Origin: Catellatospora paridis
GTDB lineage: Bacteria; Actinomycetota; Actinomycetes; Mycobacteriales; Micromonosporaceae
Length of the DNA stretch: 64,000 bases
Assembly: GCF_009720365.1 (NCBI RefSeq)
Contig: NZ_WBZD01000017.1
Coordinates: 248,001 to 312,000, forward strand
Reading direction: 5' to 3'
The notes below the pieces were generated by a model. That model was not told the DNA's origin. It did not search any database and saw only the letters and a list, made by a program, of their open reading frames with translations. The translations under genes and the position numbers were made by a program. This document shows, one piece after another, positions 42,776-51,447 of this stretch. Positions within the stretch are counted from its first letter, which is position 1. Every line of letters begins with the position of its first letter.

Positions 42776-42967
42776 TCAGACGGAGAGGCCGGGCAAGGGG
42801 AAGGCCCGCAGCGGCCGGCGGAGCAGCACCTTGCGGGTGCCGTCCTTCATCAGCTGCACGCGGGCCAGTTCCCAGCCGCCGTACTCAGCCTGGATCGCGA
42901 GCCGCACCGCGGCGGTCAACCGATCTACATCCGGAGGTAACCGCAGCGGTGCGTATTCGTAGTCCAT
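42776..42967 (-). CDS. DUF5703 family protein
   Basis: 63 residues starting MDYEYAPLRLPPDVDR, with AIQAEYGGWELARV and a basic RKVLLRRPLR end, the complete pattern of the small DUF5703 family of actinobacteria. ATG 42967 is chosen from the conserved start; no longer reading is needed. Function unknown. The 190 bp between the preceding hairpin and this gene hold no other supportable feature. Confidence 0.8.
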   Translation of the reverse strand: MDYEYAPLRLPPDVDRLTAAVRLAIQAEYGGWELARVQLMKDGTRKVLLRRPLRAFPLPGLSV

Positions 42968-43105
42968 AGAGCGATGGTGCACCTCTGTCCCAGGTCAGGC
43001 AAGCAGGACGGGGATCCCATCTAGCCGTATTAAGCCCGTTCGAGTACCGAATGCGGCAGAACATCCCGTTCCGCGGCCCCGACAACGCGATCCGGGGTCG
43101 GTGGG

Positions 43106-44074
43106 CTATTCGAGTTCGGGGTAGCCGACGGTGATCGCGGAGACGTCGTCGAGCGCGCGGGAGATCTCCAGGGGGAGTTCGATCTCTTCGACCTGCAGTG
43201 CCGCCACCAGCTGGCCGACGTTGCGGGCGCCGAGGATCGGCGCGGTGACGCCGGGACGGTCGCGCACCCAGGCCAGCGCGACCTCGGCGGCCGACACGCC
43301 CAGGCCGTCGGCGGCGGTCGCCACCGCCTCCACGATCGCTGAGCAGCGCGGCTGCAGGTATGGCAGCACCGAGCGCTCGAAGTGTGGCGACGCGGCCCGT
43401 GAGTCGGCCGGGCGGCCGTGGCGGTACTTGCCGGTCAGCACCCCGCGGCCCAGCGGTGACCACGGCAGCACGCCCAGGCCCAGTGCCGCGCACGCGGGCA
43501 GCACCTCCCGCTCGATGCCGCGCTGCAGCAGCGAGTATTCCATCTGGGTGGCCGTGATCGGGGCCCGGCCGGGCCAGGCCCGCTGCCAGGTCGCGGCGCG
43601 GGCGGTCTGCCAGCCTGAGAAGTTCGACACACCGGCGTAGCGGGCCTTGCCCGAGCTGACCGCGTGGTCGAGCGCGGCCAGCGTCTCCTCCCACGGGGTG
43701 TCCGGGTCCTGGCCGTGCACCTGCCACAGGTCCACATAGGTCACGCCGAGGCGGCGCAGGGTGGTGTCGAGCGTGCGCAGCAGGTGCCCGCGGGAGCCGT
43801 CGTGGCGGCGGCCGGCTCGCGCCCGCAGCCCCGCCTTGGCTACGATCAACACGTCGTCGCGCGACACCATGGCGTCCAGCAGCGTGCCCAGCACCGCTTC
43901 TGCCTCGCCGTCGGCGTACACGTCGGCGGTGTCGAGCAGCGTGCCGCCGGCGTCCACATAAGCCTTGAGCTGCGCGCCCGCGTCATCCGGATCGGTGTCC
44001 AGACCCCAGGTCATGGTGCCCAGGGCGAGGCGGGAGACCACCAGCCCGCTACGGCCGAGCGGTCGTTGCTGCAT
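43106..44074 (-). CDS. Aldo/keto reductase
   Basis: 322 residues. LALGTMTWG at the start, the catalytic Asp/Tyr stretch LLDTADVYADG (D and Y of the tetrad), VAKAGLRARAG (Lys), and WQVHGQDPDTPWEE (His) make a full AKR tetrad. C-terminal TAPILGARNVGQL contacts NADPH. It reduces aldehydes or ketones; the substrate is unknown. TACAGT lies 7 nt before the ATG with no Shine-Dalgarno, suggesting a leaderless transcript. Confidence 0.9.
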   Translation of the reverse strand: MQQRPLGRSGLVVSRLALGTMTWGLDTDPDDAGAQLKAYVDAGGTLLDTADVYADGEAEAVLGTLLDAMVSRDDVLIVAKAGLRARAGRRHDGSRGHLLRTLDTTLRRLGVTYVDLWQVHGQDPDTPWEETLAALDHAVSSGKARYAGVSNFSGWQTARAATWQRAWPGRAPITATQMEYSLLQRGIEREVLPACAALGLGVLPWSPLGRGVLTGKYRHGRPADSRAASPHFERSVLPYLQPRCSAIVEAVATAADGLGVSAAEVALAWVRDRPGVTAPILGARNVGQLVAALQVEEIELPLEISRALDDVSAITVGYPELE

Positions 44075-44240
44075 GGGGTGAACTGTATTCGGCTTGACAC
44101 CGCGGCGGCGATCGGTGGGTGGCGCGTGCGCAGTGCGGGCGAAAACCAGGCGCCGGAGCGGTTTACCGAGCCGGCTTTGAGGGAAGGGGGCTTTGGTTGA
44201 GGTGCACGGTCGACCCAGCCCCCAGGAGCGCCGAACCATC

Positions 44241-45329
44241 ATGACCACCACGGCCAGCGGCAGTCCGGCTGAGCCGGCCACCGTCCGCCCCCGCAGTCCC
44301 TACATCGACATCCTGCGCGCCGCCGCGATAGTCCGGGTGTTCCTGCAGCACACGGTGCCGCTGGGCGCGCTGACCGCGCTGCTGCCCGCGATGTGGGTCA
44401 TGTTCGGGCTCGCCGGTTACCTGACCGCGGTGTCGCTGCGGCGGGGCGGCCCGGGGCGCACCGTGCGCTCGCGACTGCGCCGCCTGCTGCCGCCGCTGTG
44501 GATGCTGGGCGCGATCGGGGTGCCGCTGATGCTGCTGCACGGCTGGCACCCGTTCGTCTGGAGCGATCTGATTCCGTGGGTGTTCCCGCTGGTGAACCCG
44601 CCGGGCAGCGAGTGGGGCGCGGCCTTCGTCATCACGCTGTGGTATCTGCGCGTCTACCTGTGGTTCGTGCTGCTCTCGCCCCTGCTGTGGTGGCTGTTCC
44701 AGCGCGCGCCGGTGGCGACGCTGCTGACGCCGCTCGGGGCGGCCGTGCTCTTTTCGACCGTGCTCACGCTACCGGGCTCCCGGGTCACCGATGTGATCTG
44801 GAGCACCGCCGCGTACGGCACCGCCTGGGTGCTCGGGTACGCCCGCGAGTCCGGTCTGCTGGACCGGCTGGCCTGGCCCGCCTGCCTGGCCGTGGCGGGG
44901 GCGCTGGGCCTGGCCGCGCTGCTGCGCGCCGCCGCCGACCCGGATGGGCTGCAGGATCCGCTGGTACTGGTGCTGTGGGGCACCGGGGTGGTGCTGGTGG
45001 CGCTGCGGGCCCGCCCACGGCTGGCCTGGCTCGCCGCGGCGGTGCAGCTGCGCCGGGCGGTCGCGCTGCTCAACGCGCGGGCGGTGACCGTCTACGTGTG
45101 GCAGCTGCCGATGGTGGCGTTCGGCACCTGGCTGCTCCGCGGGCTGGCCGGGCCGCCCGCGCTCACGGCGGCGGTCGCGGCGATGCTGACGGCCTGCGCG
45201 GTGCTGTGCTTCGGCTGGGTCGAGGACCTCGCCGCGAAGCGGCCGCCGGCGCTGGTGCCGACCGTTCCCGCGCCCCGCCGTCCCGCCGCCGAGGGTCTGC
45301 GGACGCCGTCCGGCGCGACCGCGGCCTGA
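44241..45329 (+). CDS. Acyltransferase-3-like integral membrane protein
   Basis: 362 residues with about ten membrane helices. The N-terminal SPYIDILRAAAIVRVFLQHT has the D-x-LRA-x-A-I-x-x-V-x-x-x-H pattern of the acyltransferase 3 family, where the His is thought to be catalytic. LRRLLPPLWMLG follows. Such proteins acylate sugars or lipids at the membrane. AGGAG is 13 nt upstream of the ATG, rather far, so an earlier in-frame start near 44193 cannot be excluded. Confidence 0.75.
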   Translation: MTTTASGSPAEPATVRPRSPYIDILRAAAIVRVFLQHTVPLGALTALLPAMWVMFGLAGYLTAVSLRRGGPGRTVRSRLRRLLPPLWMLGAIGVPLMLLHGWHPFVWSDLIPWVFPLVNPPGSEWGAAFVITLWYLRVYLWFVLLSPLLWWLFQRAPVATLLTPLGAAVLFSTVLTLPGSRVTDVIWSTAAYGTAWVLGYARESGLLDRLAWPACLAVAGALGLAALLRAAADPDGLQDPLVLVLWGTGVVLVALRARPRLAWLAAAVQLRRAVALLNARAVTVYVWQLPMVAFGTWLLRGLAGPPALTAAVAAMLTACAVLCFGWVEDLAAKRPPALVPTVPAPRRPAAEGLRTPSGATAA

Positions 45330-45415
45330 GACCGGGGGTCGTCCTTCCCAAGATTCTTACTACTCGGTAACCTTGGCCCACCGCCGCCGACGCGGCCCGG
45401 CCAACGGAGGTCACC

Positions 45416-46468
45416 ATGCGACTCGGTCTCAACATCGGCTATCTGACGCCGTGGTCCACACCCGTTAGCCTGCTGGCGCTGGCCCAGGAGGCCGACCGGC
45501 TCGGCTTCTCGGTGGTCTGGGCGGCCGAGTCGTACGGCTCGGACTCGCCGACCCTGCTCTCCTGGATCGCCGCGCAGACCGAGCGCATCGACATCGGCAG
45601 CGCCGTCATGCAGATCCCCGGGCGCACCCCGGCCGCGACCGCGATGACCGCCGCCACCCTCGACACGCTGTCCGGCGGCCGCTTCCGCCTCGGTCTGGGC
45701 GTGTCCGGCCCGCAGGTCTCCGAGGGCTGGCACGGCGTGCGCTTCGCCAAGCCCCTGGCCCGCACCCGTGAGTACGTCGACGTCGTCAAGCTGGCCCTGT
45801 CCGGCAAGCAGGTCACCTACGACGGCGAGTTCCACACCCTGCCGCTGCCCGACGGCCCCGGCAAGGCGCTGCGCCTGAACTTCCACCCGCTGCGCAGCGA
45901 GATCCCGGTCTACCTCGCCGCGGTCGGCCCGAAGAACCTCGAACTGGCCGGCGAGATCGCGGACGGCTGGCTCGCCGTGTTCTACACGCCCGAGTTCGCG
46001 CAGGAGCAGCTGGCCCAGATCGCCGCCGGCCGGGCCAAGGCGGGCAAGACGATGGACGGCTTCGACGTCGTGCCCAGCGTGCCCGTCGTCGTGGGCGACG
46101 ACGTCGAGATGTGCGCCGAACTCGTGCGCGCCTACGCGGCGCTCTACGTCGGCGGCATGGGCAGCCGCCAGCAGAACTTCTACAACGATCTCGCCACCCG
46201 CATGGGCTACGGCGAGGCCGCCGCGCAGGTCCAGGAGCTGTACCTGGCCAAGCGCCATCGCGACGCCGCCGCGGCCATCCCGATGGAGTTCATCGACCGC
46301 ACTTCATTGCTGGGGCCCAAGGAGCGCATTGCGCGACGCCTGCGTGACTTCGCCGATTCGGGCGTGACTACGCTGTCGCTGGCGCTGTTCGTGGCAGACG
46401 CCGACTCCGGCAGGGAGACCTTGCGTACGGTGGCCGAAGCGTACGCGGAGAGCGGACTGGGAGACTAA
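45416..46468 (+). CDS. LLM-class F420-dependent oxidoreductase
   Basis: 350 residues. The luciferase-like barrel begins LGLNIGYLTPWSTP and contains DRLGFSVVWAAESYGSDSP and TLDTLSGGRFRLGLGVSGPQ, the coenzyme-F420-type pattern of actinobacterial LLM enzymes. It would transfer hydride between F420 and an unknown substrate. GGAGG stands 6 nt before the ATG. The stop TAA is followed immediately by the GTG of uppP. Confidence 0.88.
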   Translation: MRLGLNIGYLTPWSTPVSLLALAQEADRLGFSVVWAAESYGSDSPTLLSWIAAQTERIDIGSAVMQIPGRTPAATAMTAATLDTLSGGRFRLGLGVSGPQVSEGWHGVRFAKPLARTREYVDVVKLALSGKQVTYDGEFHTLPLPDGPGKALRLNFHPLRSEIPVYLAAVGPKNLELAGEIADGWLAVFYTPEFAQEQLAQIAAGRAKAGKTMDGFDVVPSVPVVVGDDVEMCAELVRAYAALYVGGMGSRQQNFYNDLATRMGYGEAAAQVQELYLAKRHRDAAAAIPMEFIDRTSLLGPKERIARRLRDFADSGVTTLSLALFVADADSGRETLRTVAEAYAESGLGD

Positions 46469-47305
46469 GTGGAAATCGAGATCTGGCAGGCGATCGTGCT
46501 GGGCATCGTGGAGGGGATCACCGAATTCCTCCCGATCTCCTCAACGGGCCACCTGACCATCACCGAGAAGTTGATGGGCCTGCCGATCGACGATCCCGCA
46601 GTCACCGCCTTCACCGCCGTGATCCAGATCGGAGCGATCGCGGCGGTGCTGGTGTACTTCTTCAAGGACATCACCCGCCTGGCCGGGGCCTGGTTCAAAG
46701 GCCTGTTCTCCGCCGAGGCGCGCCAGATCTTCGACTACAAGTTCGCCTGGTACGTCATCGCCGGCTCGATCCCGATCGGCATCGTCGGCTTCCTCGGCCG
46801 GGACCTCATCACCGGTCCGCTGCGCAGCATGTGGTTCGTGGCCGGGTCGCTGATCGTGTGGAGCGGCGTGATGGCCTTCGCCGAGTACGCCGCCACCCAG
46901 GTCCGCGGGGAGAAGCAGCTGCGCCTGGCCGACACGCTCGTCATCGGCTTCGCCCAGTGCCTGGCCCTGATCCCGGGCGTGTCCCGGTCCGGCGCCACCA
47001 TCACCACCGGCCTGCTGCGCGACATCGACCGGGTCACCGCCACCCGGCTGTCGTTCTTCCTCGGCGTGCCCGCACTCGTCGCCGCCGGCATCTACGAGCT
47101 GCCCGAGGCGCTGGGCAGCCCCACCGTGACCGTGGCCTCGCTGATCGTCGGCACGATCGTCAGCTTCCTCGTGGCGTACGCCTCGATCGCCTGGCTGCTC
47201 AAGTTCGTCGCACACCACTCGCTGATGGCATTCGTGTGGTATCGCGTGATTCTGGGCGGCGCGATCATCGCATTGCTCGCCACGAACACCATCTCCGCCA
47301 CCTAG
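46469..47305 (+). CDS. uppP: Undecaprenyl-diphosphatase UppP/BacA
   Basis: 278 residues, about eight helices. VEGITEFLPISSTGHL near residue 13 is the E-rich active-site motif and PGVSRSGATITTGL the second signature. The enzyme removes a phosphate from undecaprenyl diphosphate, recycling the lipid carrier for cell-wall synthesis, and contributes to bacitracin tolerance. The GTG start abuts the preceding stop with no gap, indicating translational coupling. Confidence 0.95.
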   Translation: MEIEIWQAIVLGIVEGITEFLPISSTGHLTITEKLMGLPIDDPAVTAFTAVIQIGAIAAVLVYFFKDITRLAGAWFKGLFSAEARQIFDYKFAWYVIAGSIPIGIVGFLGRDLITGPLRSMWFVAGSLIVWSGVMAFAEYAATQVRGEKQLRLADTLVIGFAQCLALIPGVSRSGATITTGLLRDIDRVTATRLSFFLGVPALVAAGIYELPEALGSPTVTVASLIVGTIVSFLVAYASIAWLLKFVAHHSLMAFVWYRVILGGAIIALLATNTISAT

Positions 47306-47315
47306 GCTGGCGATC

Positions 47316-47999
47316 GTGGCCACGCTACTGCTGCTGCGGCACGGACGCACGACCGCCAACGCCGACGGCATCCTCGCCGGGGACCTGCCCGTCGAGCTGG
47401 ACGAAGTGGGCGTCGCCCAGGCCGAGCAGGCCCGGGGGCGGCTGGCCGGGCTGCCCCTGGCCGTCGTCGTGAGCAGCCCACTGGTCCGCTGCAAGCAGAC
47501 CCTGGAACTCGCGCTGCCCGGCGTCGTGCCGGTGGCCGAGGAGGGGCTGCGCGAATGCGGCTACGGCGAGTGGTCCGGGCGCTCGCTCAAGGAACTCGCG
47601 GACAACCCGCTGTGGTCGACCGTGCAGCACCATCCGGCCGCGGTCGTGTTCCCGGGCGGGGAGGCGATGGCGGCCATGGCCAACCGCGCCGTCACCGCCG
47701 TACGTGCCTGGGACGCCCGGATCACCGAGTCGCACGGCCCTGACGCGGTGTGGCTGGCCTGCAGCCACGGCGACGTGATCAAGGCGATCGTGGCGGACGC
47801 GCTGGGCATGCACCTGGACCTGTTCCAGCGCATCTCGGTCGAGCCGTCGTCGGTGACCGCGATCCGCTACACCCCGCAGCGGCCGTTCGTGCTCCGCGTC
47901 AACGACACCGGCACCCCGGTCTCCGCGCTGCTGCACAAGCACCGCCCGCCCGCCGAGGAGACCGCCGAGAGCGACGCCGTCCTCGGCGGCGGCGCCTGA
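47316..47999 (+). CDS. Histidine-phosphatase family protein (MSMEG_4193-like)
   Basis: 227 residues. LLLRHGRTTANADG is the RHG phospho-acceptor motif; SSPLVRCKQTLEL, ECGYGEWSGRSLKEL and WLACSHGDVIKAI (second His) complete the acid-phosphatase/phosphoglycerate-mutase pattern. Matches the MSMEG_4193 putative phosphomutase group found beside LLM and DUF3090 genes in actinobacteria. TAGGCT (47303-47308), overlapping the uppP stop, is 7 nt before the GTG, suggesting a leaderless promoter inside the operon. Confidence 0.88.
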   Translation: MATLLLLRHGRTTANADGILAGDLPVELDEVGVAQAEQARGRLAGLPLAVVVSSPLVRCKQTLELALPGVVPVAEEGLRECGYGEWSGRSLKELADNPLWSTVQHHPAAVVFPGGEAMAAMANRAVTAVRAWDARITESHGPDAVWLACSHGDVIKAIVADALGMHLDLFQRISVEPSSVTAIRYTPQRPFVLRVNDTGTPVSALLHKHRPPAEETAESDAVLGGGA

Positions 48000-48006
48000 C
48001 CGGCTG

Positions 48007-48609
48007 TCAAGCGCCCGGCAGGGGTGTGGCCGCCGTGGTGCGCAGGCCGTCGAGGGAGACGTGCAGGATGCGGCGCCAGGCGGGTTCGGGCACGACCGGG
48101 GCGATCCGGCCGAGGGCCACCAGCAGCAGGGAGACGTCCTCGGCGGTGATGTCGGGGCGTAGTTCACCGGACTCGTGGGCGGCCCGCACCAGCTCCGCGA
48201 TCAGCGGGCCGACCTGCTGGCGGCAGTGCTGGCGGGCGGTGTTGCCGGCCTGGCCGGGCAGCGCCTGGCAGTAGGCGTCGAGCAGCCCTGGGGACGCCGT
48301 CTGCCGGGTCAGCGCGTCGGCGAGGAACCGGCTCAGGTCGGGCCAGGCCCGGCCGGTCAGCGAGGCCGTCGCCGCAGTGGCCCATGAGGTGAACACGTGC
48401 TCCAGCGCCGCGTCGAGCAGCGCCTCCTTGGTGGGGAAGTGCCGGTAGAGGGTGCCCATGCCGACCTCGGCCCGGCGCGCGATCTCGCGTACGTCGACGT
48501 CGCTGCCGCGCTCGGCGATCAGCCCGGCCGCGGCGTCGAGCAGCCGGCCGCGGTTGCGGGCGGCGTCGCTGCGCGCTGCTCTGGCTGCGGCGGCCGGGAG
48601 TGACGTCAT
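48007..48609 (-). CDS. TetR-family transcriptional regulator
   Basis: 200 residues. RGRLLDAAAGLIAERGSDV plus DVREIARRAEVGMGTLYRHF is the TetR helix-turn-helix, followed by a variable ligand domain. It is divergent from the LLM oxidoreductase gene and two near-identical 16-bp palindromes lie between them, so it probably represses both genes until a ligand binds. ATG 48609 is chosen; GTG 48618 is possible. Confidence 0.9.
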   Translation of the reverse strand: MTSLPAAAARAARSDAARNRGRLLDAAAGLIAERGSDVDVREIARRAEVGMGTLYRHFPTKEALLDAALEHVFTSWATAATASLTGRAWPDLSRFLADALTRQTASPGLLDAYCQALPGQAGNTARQHCRQQVGPLIAELVRAAHESGELRPDITAEDVSLLLVALGRIAPVVPEPAWRRILHVSLDGLRTTAATPLPGA

Positions 48610-48623
48610 GCACAACACCCTAC

Positions 48624-48681
48624 CGGAGCGGCTGCTCCGTTTCGGTGCTACGGTCGGGGAGCAGGCGGAGCAAGTGCTCCG
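48624..48681. promoter_or_regulatory. Twin TetR operators
   Basis: CGGAGCGGCTGCTCCG (48624-48639) and CGGAGCAAGTGCTCCG (48666-48681) are two 16-bp inverted repeats, each followed by TTTC. Their centres are 42 bp apart, about four helical turns, so two dimers would sit on the same face. They lie in the divergent TetR/LLM region. Confidence 0.7.
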
Positions 48682-48710
48682 TTTCACGCCGGACCGGCAG
48701 CACCGGCCGC

Positions 48711-48742
48711 GGCCCGCGAGACCGTGCCAGGTCTCGCGGGCC
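48711..48742 (+). other. Perfect 13-bp hairpin in the leader of the LLM gene
   Basis: Arms 48711-48723 (GGCCCGCGAGACC) and 48730-48742 with a 6-nt loop. It lies in the presumed 5' leader, 42 nt before the LLM start codon. It might be a terminator for the divergent side or a leader attenuator; neither can be decided from sequence. Confidence 0.5.
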
Positions 48743-48784
48743 GACCGGCCCGCCGGTGCCCGTTCGAGTCAGAAGGACAGCCGC

Positions 48785-49771
48785 ATGACGATCCCGCTCT
48801 CCATCCTCGACCTGGCCCGCATCGGCCCCGGCGAGACCGCGCACGACAGCATCGCGGCCAGCGTCGACCTCGCCCGCACCGCGGAGCAGCACGGCTACCG
48901 GCGCGTCTGGTACGCCGAGCACCACAACATGCCCACCATCGCGTCCTCGGCACCCGCCGTGCTGATCGCACACGTCGGCACGTTCACCCGCGAGATCCGG
49001 CTCGGCGCGGGCGGCGTCATGCTGCCCAACCACACGCCGCTGACCATCGCCGAGCAGTACGGCACCCTCGACGCGATGTACCCGGGGCGCATCGACCTGG
49101 GCCTGGGCCGGGCTCCCGGCTCGGACCAGAACACGATGCGCGCGCTGCGCCGCGACGCGCAGTCGGCCGAGGGCTTCCCGAACGACGTGCTGGAACTGCA
49201 GGCCTACCTGGCCGGGAAGTCGCGGATCCCCGGCGTGGACGCGGTGCCGGGCAAGGGCTCCCAGGTCCCGCTGTACATCCTGGGCTCGTCGATGTTCGGC
49301 GCGACGCTGGCCGCCGCGCTCGGGCTGCCGTACGCGTTCGCCTCGCACTTCGCGCCGCAGGCCCTGGAGGCGGCGGTGGCCGCGTACCGGCGGGAGTTCC
49401 GGCCCTCCGAGCAGCTCGACCGGCCGCACGTGATCGTCGGGGTCAACGTCGTCGCCGCGGACACCGCGGCCGCCGCTCGGGAGCAGTTCCAGGGCACCCG
49501 GCGGGCGTTCGCGACGGGGCTGTTCGGGCGCGGGCAGACCTTCACCGACGAGCAGGCCGACCAGCTCCTGGCCCAGGGCGCGGGCCAGCACGTCGACCAG
49601 ATGCTGCAGTACTCCGCGCTCGGCACACCCGCCGAGGTGCGCGACTACCTCGACGCGTTCGTCCGGCACGCGGGCGCCGACGAGCTGATCGTCGCCCACC
49701 ACGCCACCGGCGAGGCCCGCCTGCGCTCGGTCGCCCTGCTCGCCGAGGCGATGTCGCCCGCCCACGCGTGA
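48785..49771 (+). CDS. LLM-class flavin-dependent oxidoreductase (MsnO8 group-like)
   Basis: 328 residues. LSILDLARIGPGETAHDSI at the N-terminus, RVWYAEHHNMPTIASSAPAV, and LGAGGVMLPNHTPLTIAEQYG are typical of the flavin-dependent LLM group with an LxxLDxAP-like start. It probably oxidises a small organic substrate with reduced flavin. AGGA lies 6 nt before the ATG. Control by the divergent TetR is expected. Confidence 0.88.
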   Translation: MTIPLSILDLARIGPGETAHDSIAASVDLARTAEQHGYRRVWYAEHHNMPTIASSAPAVLIAHVGTFTREIRLGAGGVMLPNHTPLTIAEQYGTLDAMYPGRIDLGLGRAPGSDQNTMRALRRDAQSAEGFPNDVLELQAYLAGKSRIPGVDAVPGKGSQVPLYILGSSMFGATLAAALGLPYAFASHFAPQALEAAVAAYRREFRPSEQLDRPHVIVGVNVVAADTAAAAREQFQGTRRAFATGLFGRGQTFTDEQADQLLAQGAGQHVDQMLQYSALGTPAEVRDYLDAFVRHAGADELIVAHHATGEARLRSVALLAEAMSPAHA

Positions 49772-49787
49772 CGCGGCGGCCGGGAGG

Positions 49788-51341
49788 CTACGCGTCCAGG
49801 CGGAGGGCGAGGTAGAGGTCGACGCGGTCGGCGAAGCGGTCCAGGTCGCGGCCGGTCAGGTCGGCGATGCGGCGGATGCGGTAGCGCAGCGTGTTGACGT
49901 GCAGGTGCATCGCGCTCGCGCAGCGCGTCCACGAGCCGTCGCAGGCCAGGAACGTCTGCAGGGTGCGCACCAGGTCGGCGTGGTGGTCGGCGTCGTAGGC
50001 GCGCAGCGGGGCGAGCAGCCGATCGGCGAACGCCTGCCGCACCGCCCGGGGCACGCCCGCGAGCAGCAGGTCGTGCGAGGCCAGCTCGTCGCTGCCGACG
50101 ACCGACACCCGGTCCGGCCGGTCGAGCGCATACCCATGGGCGTACCGGGCCTGTGACAATGCCCCGGCCAGCTCGGCGACGCCCGCAGCGGGTTCGCTCA
50201 CGCCCGCCGCGAATCGCGTCCCCCGGGCCGCCGTCGTGAGATGCCGTGCCGTCTCGCGCAGCCCACCGAGCCGGTCCGGTCCCACGACCACCGCCACGAC
50301 CTCACCCGCCACCATCGCGACGGCCGCTCCCGGCACCATCTCCTCCACCACCGCGACAGCGGCGCCGTCCGCGTCGTGCGGTTTCGGGGAGACCGCACCC
50401 TTCGCGAAGCCGATTCCTGCGGTCTCCCCGAAACCGCCGGCGACCGTAGCGGAGCCGGCGTGGAGGGAGGCGACGAGGACGGTGTACGGGCCGGTGGTCG
50501 GCAGGCCGCAGGCGTGCAGGGCGGCGGCGATCTCGGCCGGGTCGGCGGCGGCCGCCAACACGTCGGCGAGCTGGGCGGCGAGTCGGCGTTCGATCCTGCG
50601 GGCGCGATCCTGGCGGGCCGCGTCGAGGGCGATCAGCTCGACGAGTTCTTCGAGCAGCGCCGGGTCGGCGCAGGCGACGAAGCGGGTGCCCGGCGTCGCG
50701 GCGGGCCCGGGCGCGTCGAGGTGGAACTCCCGGTCGCCGATCCGGCAGCGGGTGGGCAGGGCGTCCGCGCGCAGGAACGCCGTGGCGAGCCGCTGCCCGG
50801 TGGCGAGGTCGTGCGGCGTGCCGGCGGGGTCGCCCACGACGGCACGCCCGGTGCAGGTCAGCACCCAGGCTCCGGTGGCGGGCCACACCTCGGCCAGGTC
50901 GGCTCCGGCGGCGAGGGTGGCGACCCGGCCGCGGCGGCGGCTGCGGGCGGCCAGCGCGCCGGCTTCGCGTTCGGCCCAGAGCACCGTGTTGATCCGTTCG
51001 GTCACCTCGCGGAACGACACCTCGGCGGGCACCGCGAACAGCGGCAGCCGGTGCCGCCGGCAGGCTTCCACCAGATCGGCGGGGACCGGCCCGAGCAGCG
51101 CCTCGCCCGCGCCGAGCGCGGCCACCCCGGCCCCGGCCAGCGCGGCGACGAACAGCTCGGAGTCGGCGGGTTCGCGCCGCCACATCATCCCGGTCAGCAC
51201 GACCTCGCCGCCCGCCAGATAACGCGCCGGGTCGAGCAGGTCGGTGGTGTACGCGAGGTGGGCGGGTCGGTCCAGCTCGCCCTCCCCGGCGAGCACCGGC
51301 AGCCGGACACCCGGCTGTTCCAGCACGTCACGTAGCCGCAT
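49788..51341 (-). CDS. PucR-family transcriptional regulator
   Basis: 517 residues. The N-terminal PucR domain (VLEQPGVRLPVLAG through EVTERINTVLWAERE), a central CdaR/GGDEF-like part, and a C-terminal helix-turn-helix (LQTFLACDGSWTRCASAMHL, HVNTLRYRIRRI) match purine-catabolism activators. Divergent from the ureide operon, which it likely controls in response to a purine metabolite. Residues ~302-321 (GGFGETAG-GFAKGAVSPK-like) are encoded by a 20-bp perfect inverted repeat that appears inserted in frame. Confidence 0.92.
   Translation of the reverse strand: MRLRDVLEQPGVRLPVLAGEGELDRPAHLAYTTDLLDPARYLAGGEVVLTGMMWRREPADSELFVAALAGAGVAALGAGEALLGPVPADLVEACRRHRLPLFAVPAEVSFREVTERINTVLWAEREAGALAARSRRRGRVATLAAGADLAEVWPATGAWVLTCTGRAVVGDPAGTPHDLATGQRLATAFLRADALPTRCRIGDREFHLDAPGPAATPGTRFVACADPALLEELVELIALDAARQDRARRIERRLAAQLADVLAAAADPAEIAAALHACGLPTTGPYTVLVASLHAGSATVAGGFGETAGIGFAKGAVSPKPHDADGAAVAVVEEMVPGAAVAMVAGEVVAVVVGPDRLGGLRETARHLTTAARGTRFAAGVSEPAAGVAELAGALSQARYAHGYALDRPDRVSVVGSDELASHDLLLAGVPRAVRQAFADRLLAPLRAYDADHHADLVRTLQTFLACDGSWTRCASAMHLHVNTLRYRIRRIADLTGRDLDRFADRVDLYLALRLDA
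50378..50437. repeat. 20-bp perfect inverted repeat inside the pucR gene
   Basis: Arms 50378-50397 (GCGGTTTCGGGGAGACCGCA) and 50418-50437 are exact complements around a 20-nt spacer containing TTCGCGAA. It looks like a REP-type palindromic element or small insertion sitting in frame in a variable loop of the protein. No second copy was noticed elsewhere in the window. Confidence 0.7.
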
Positions 51342-51447
51342 GCGGCACCACCTTTGTCGTAACCTCCAAAGAGCCTAGCCAGGCTTTGTTGCAGTTTCGG
51401 TCCTTCTCACCCTTCAGCGCCAGGGGGCGGGGCAGTTGACTCATTCC
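51342..51447. promoter_or_regulatory. Divergent promoter region of pucR and the ureide operon
   Basis: About 106 bp. Contains AGCCTAGCCAGGCT (51372-51385, palindromic arms) and direct CTTTGTYG copies near 51352 and 51384, plausible PucR contact sites. A GGGGGCGGGG stretch precedes the uraD start. Confidence 0.4.

Noticed and set aside
42577-42969. A 130-codon plus-strand frame after the acidic hypothetical gene
   Set aside because: Arg/Gly/Pro-rich, overlaps the well-matched DUF5703 gene on the other strand and begins at the terminator hairpin.
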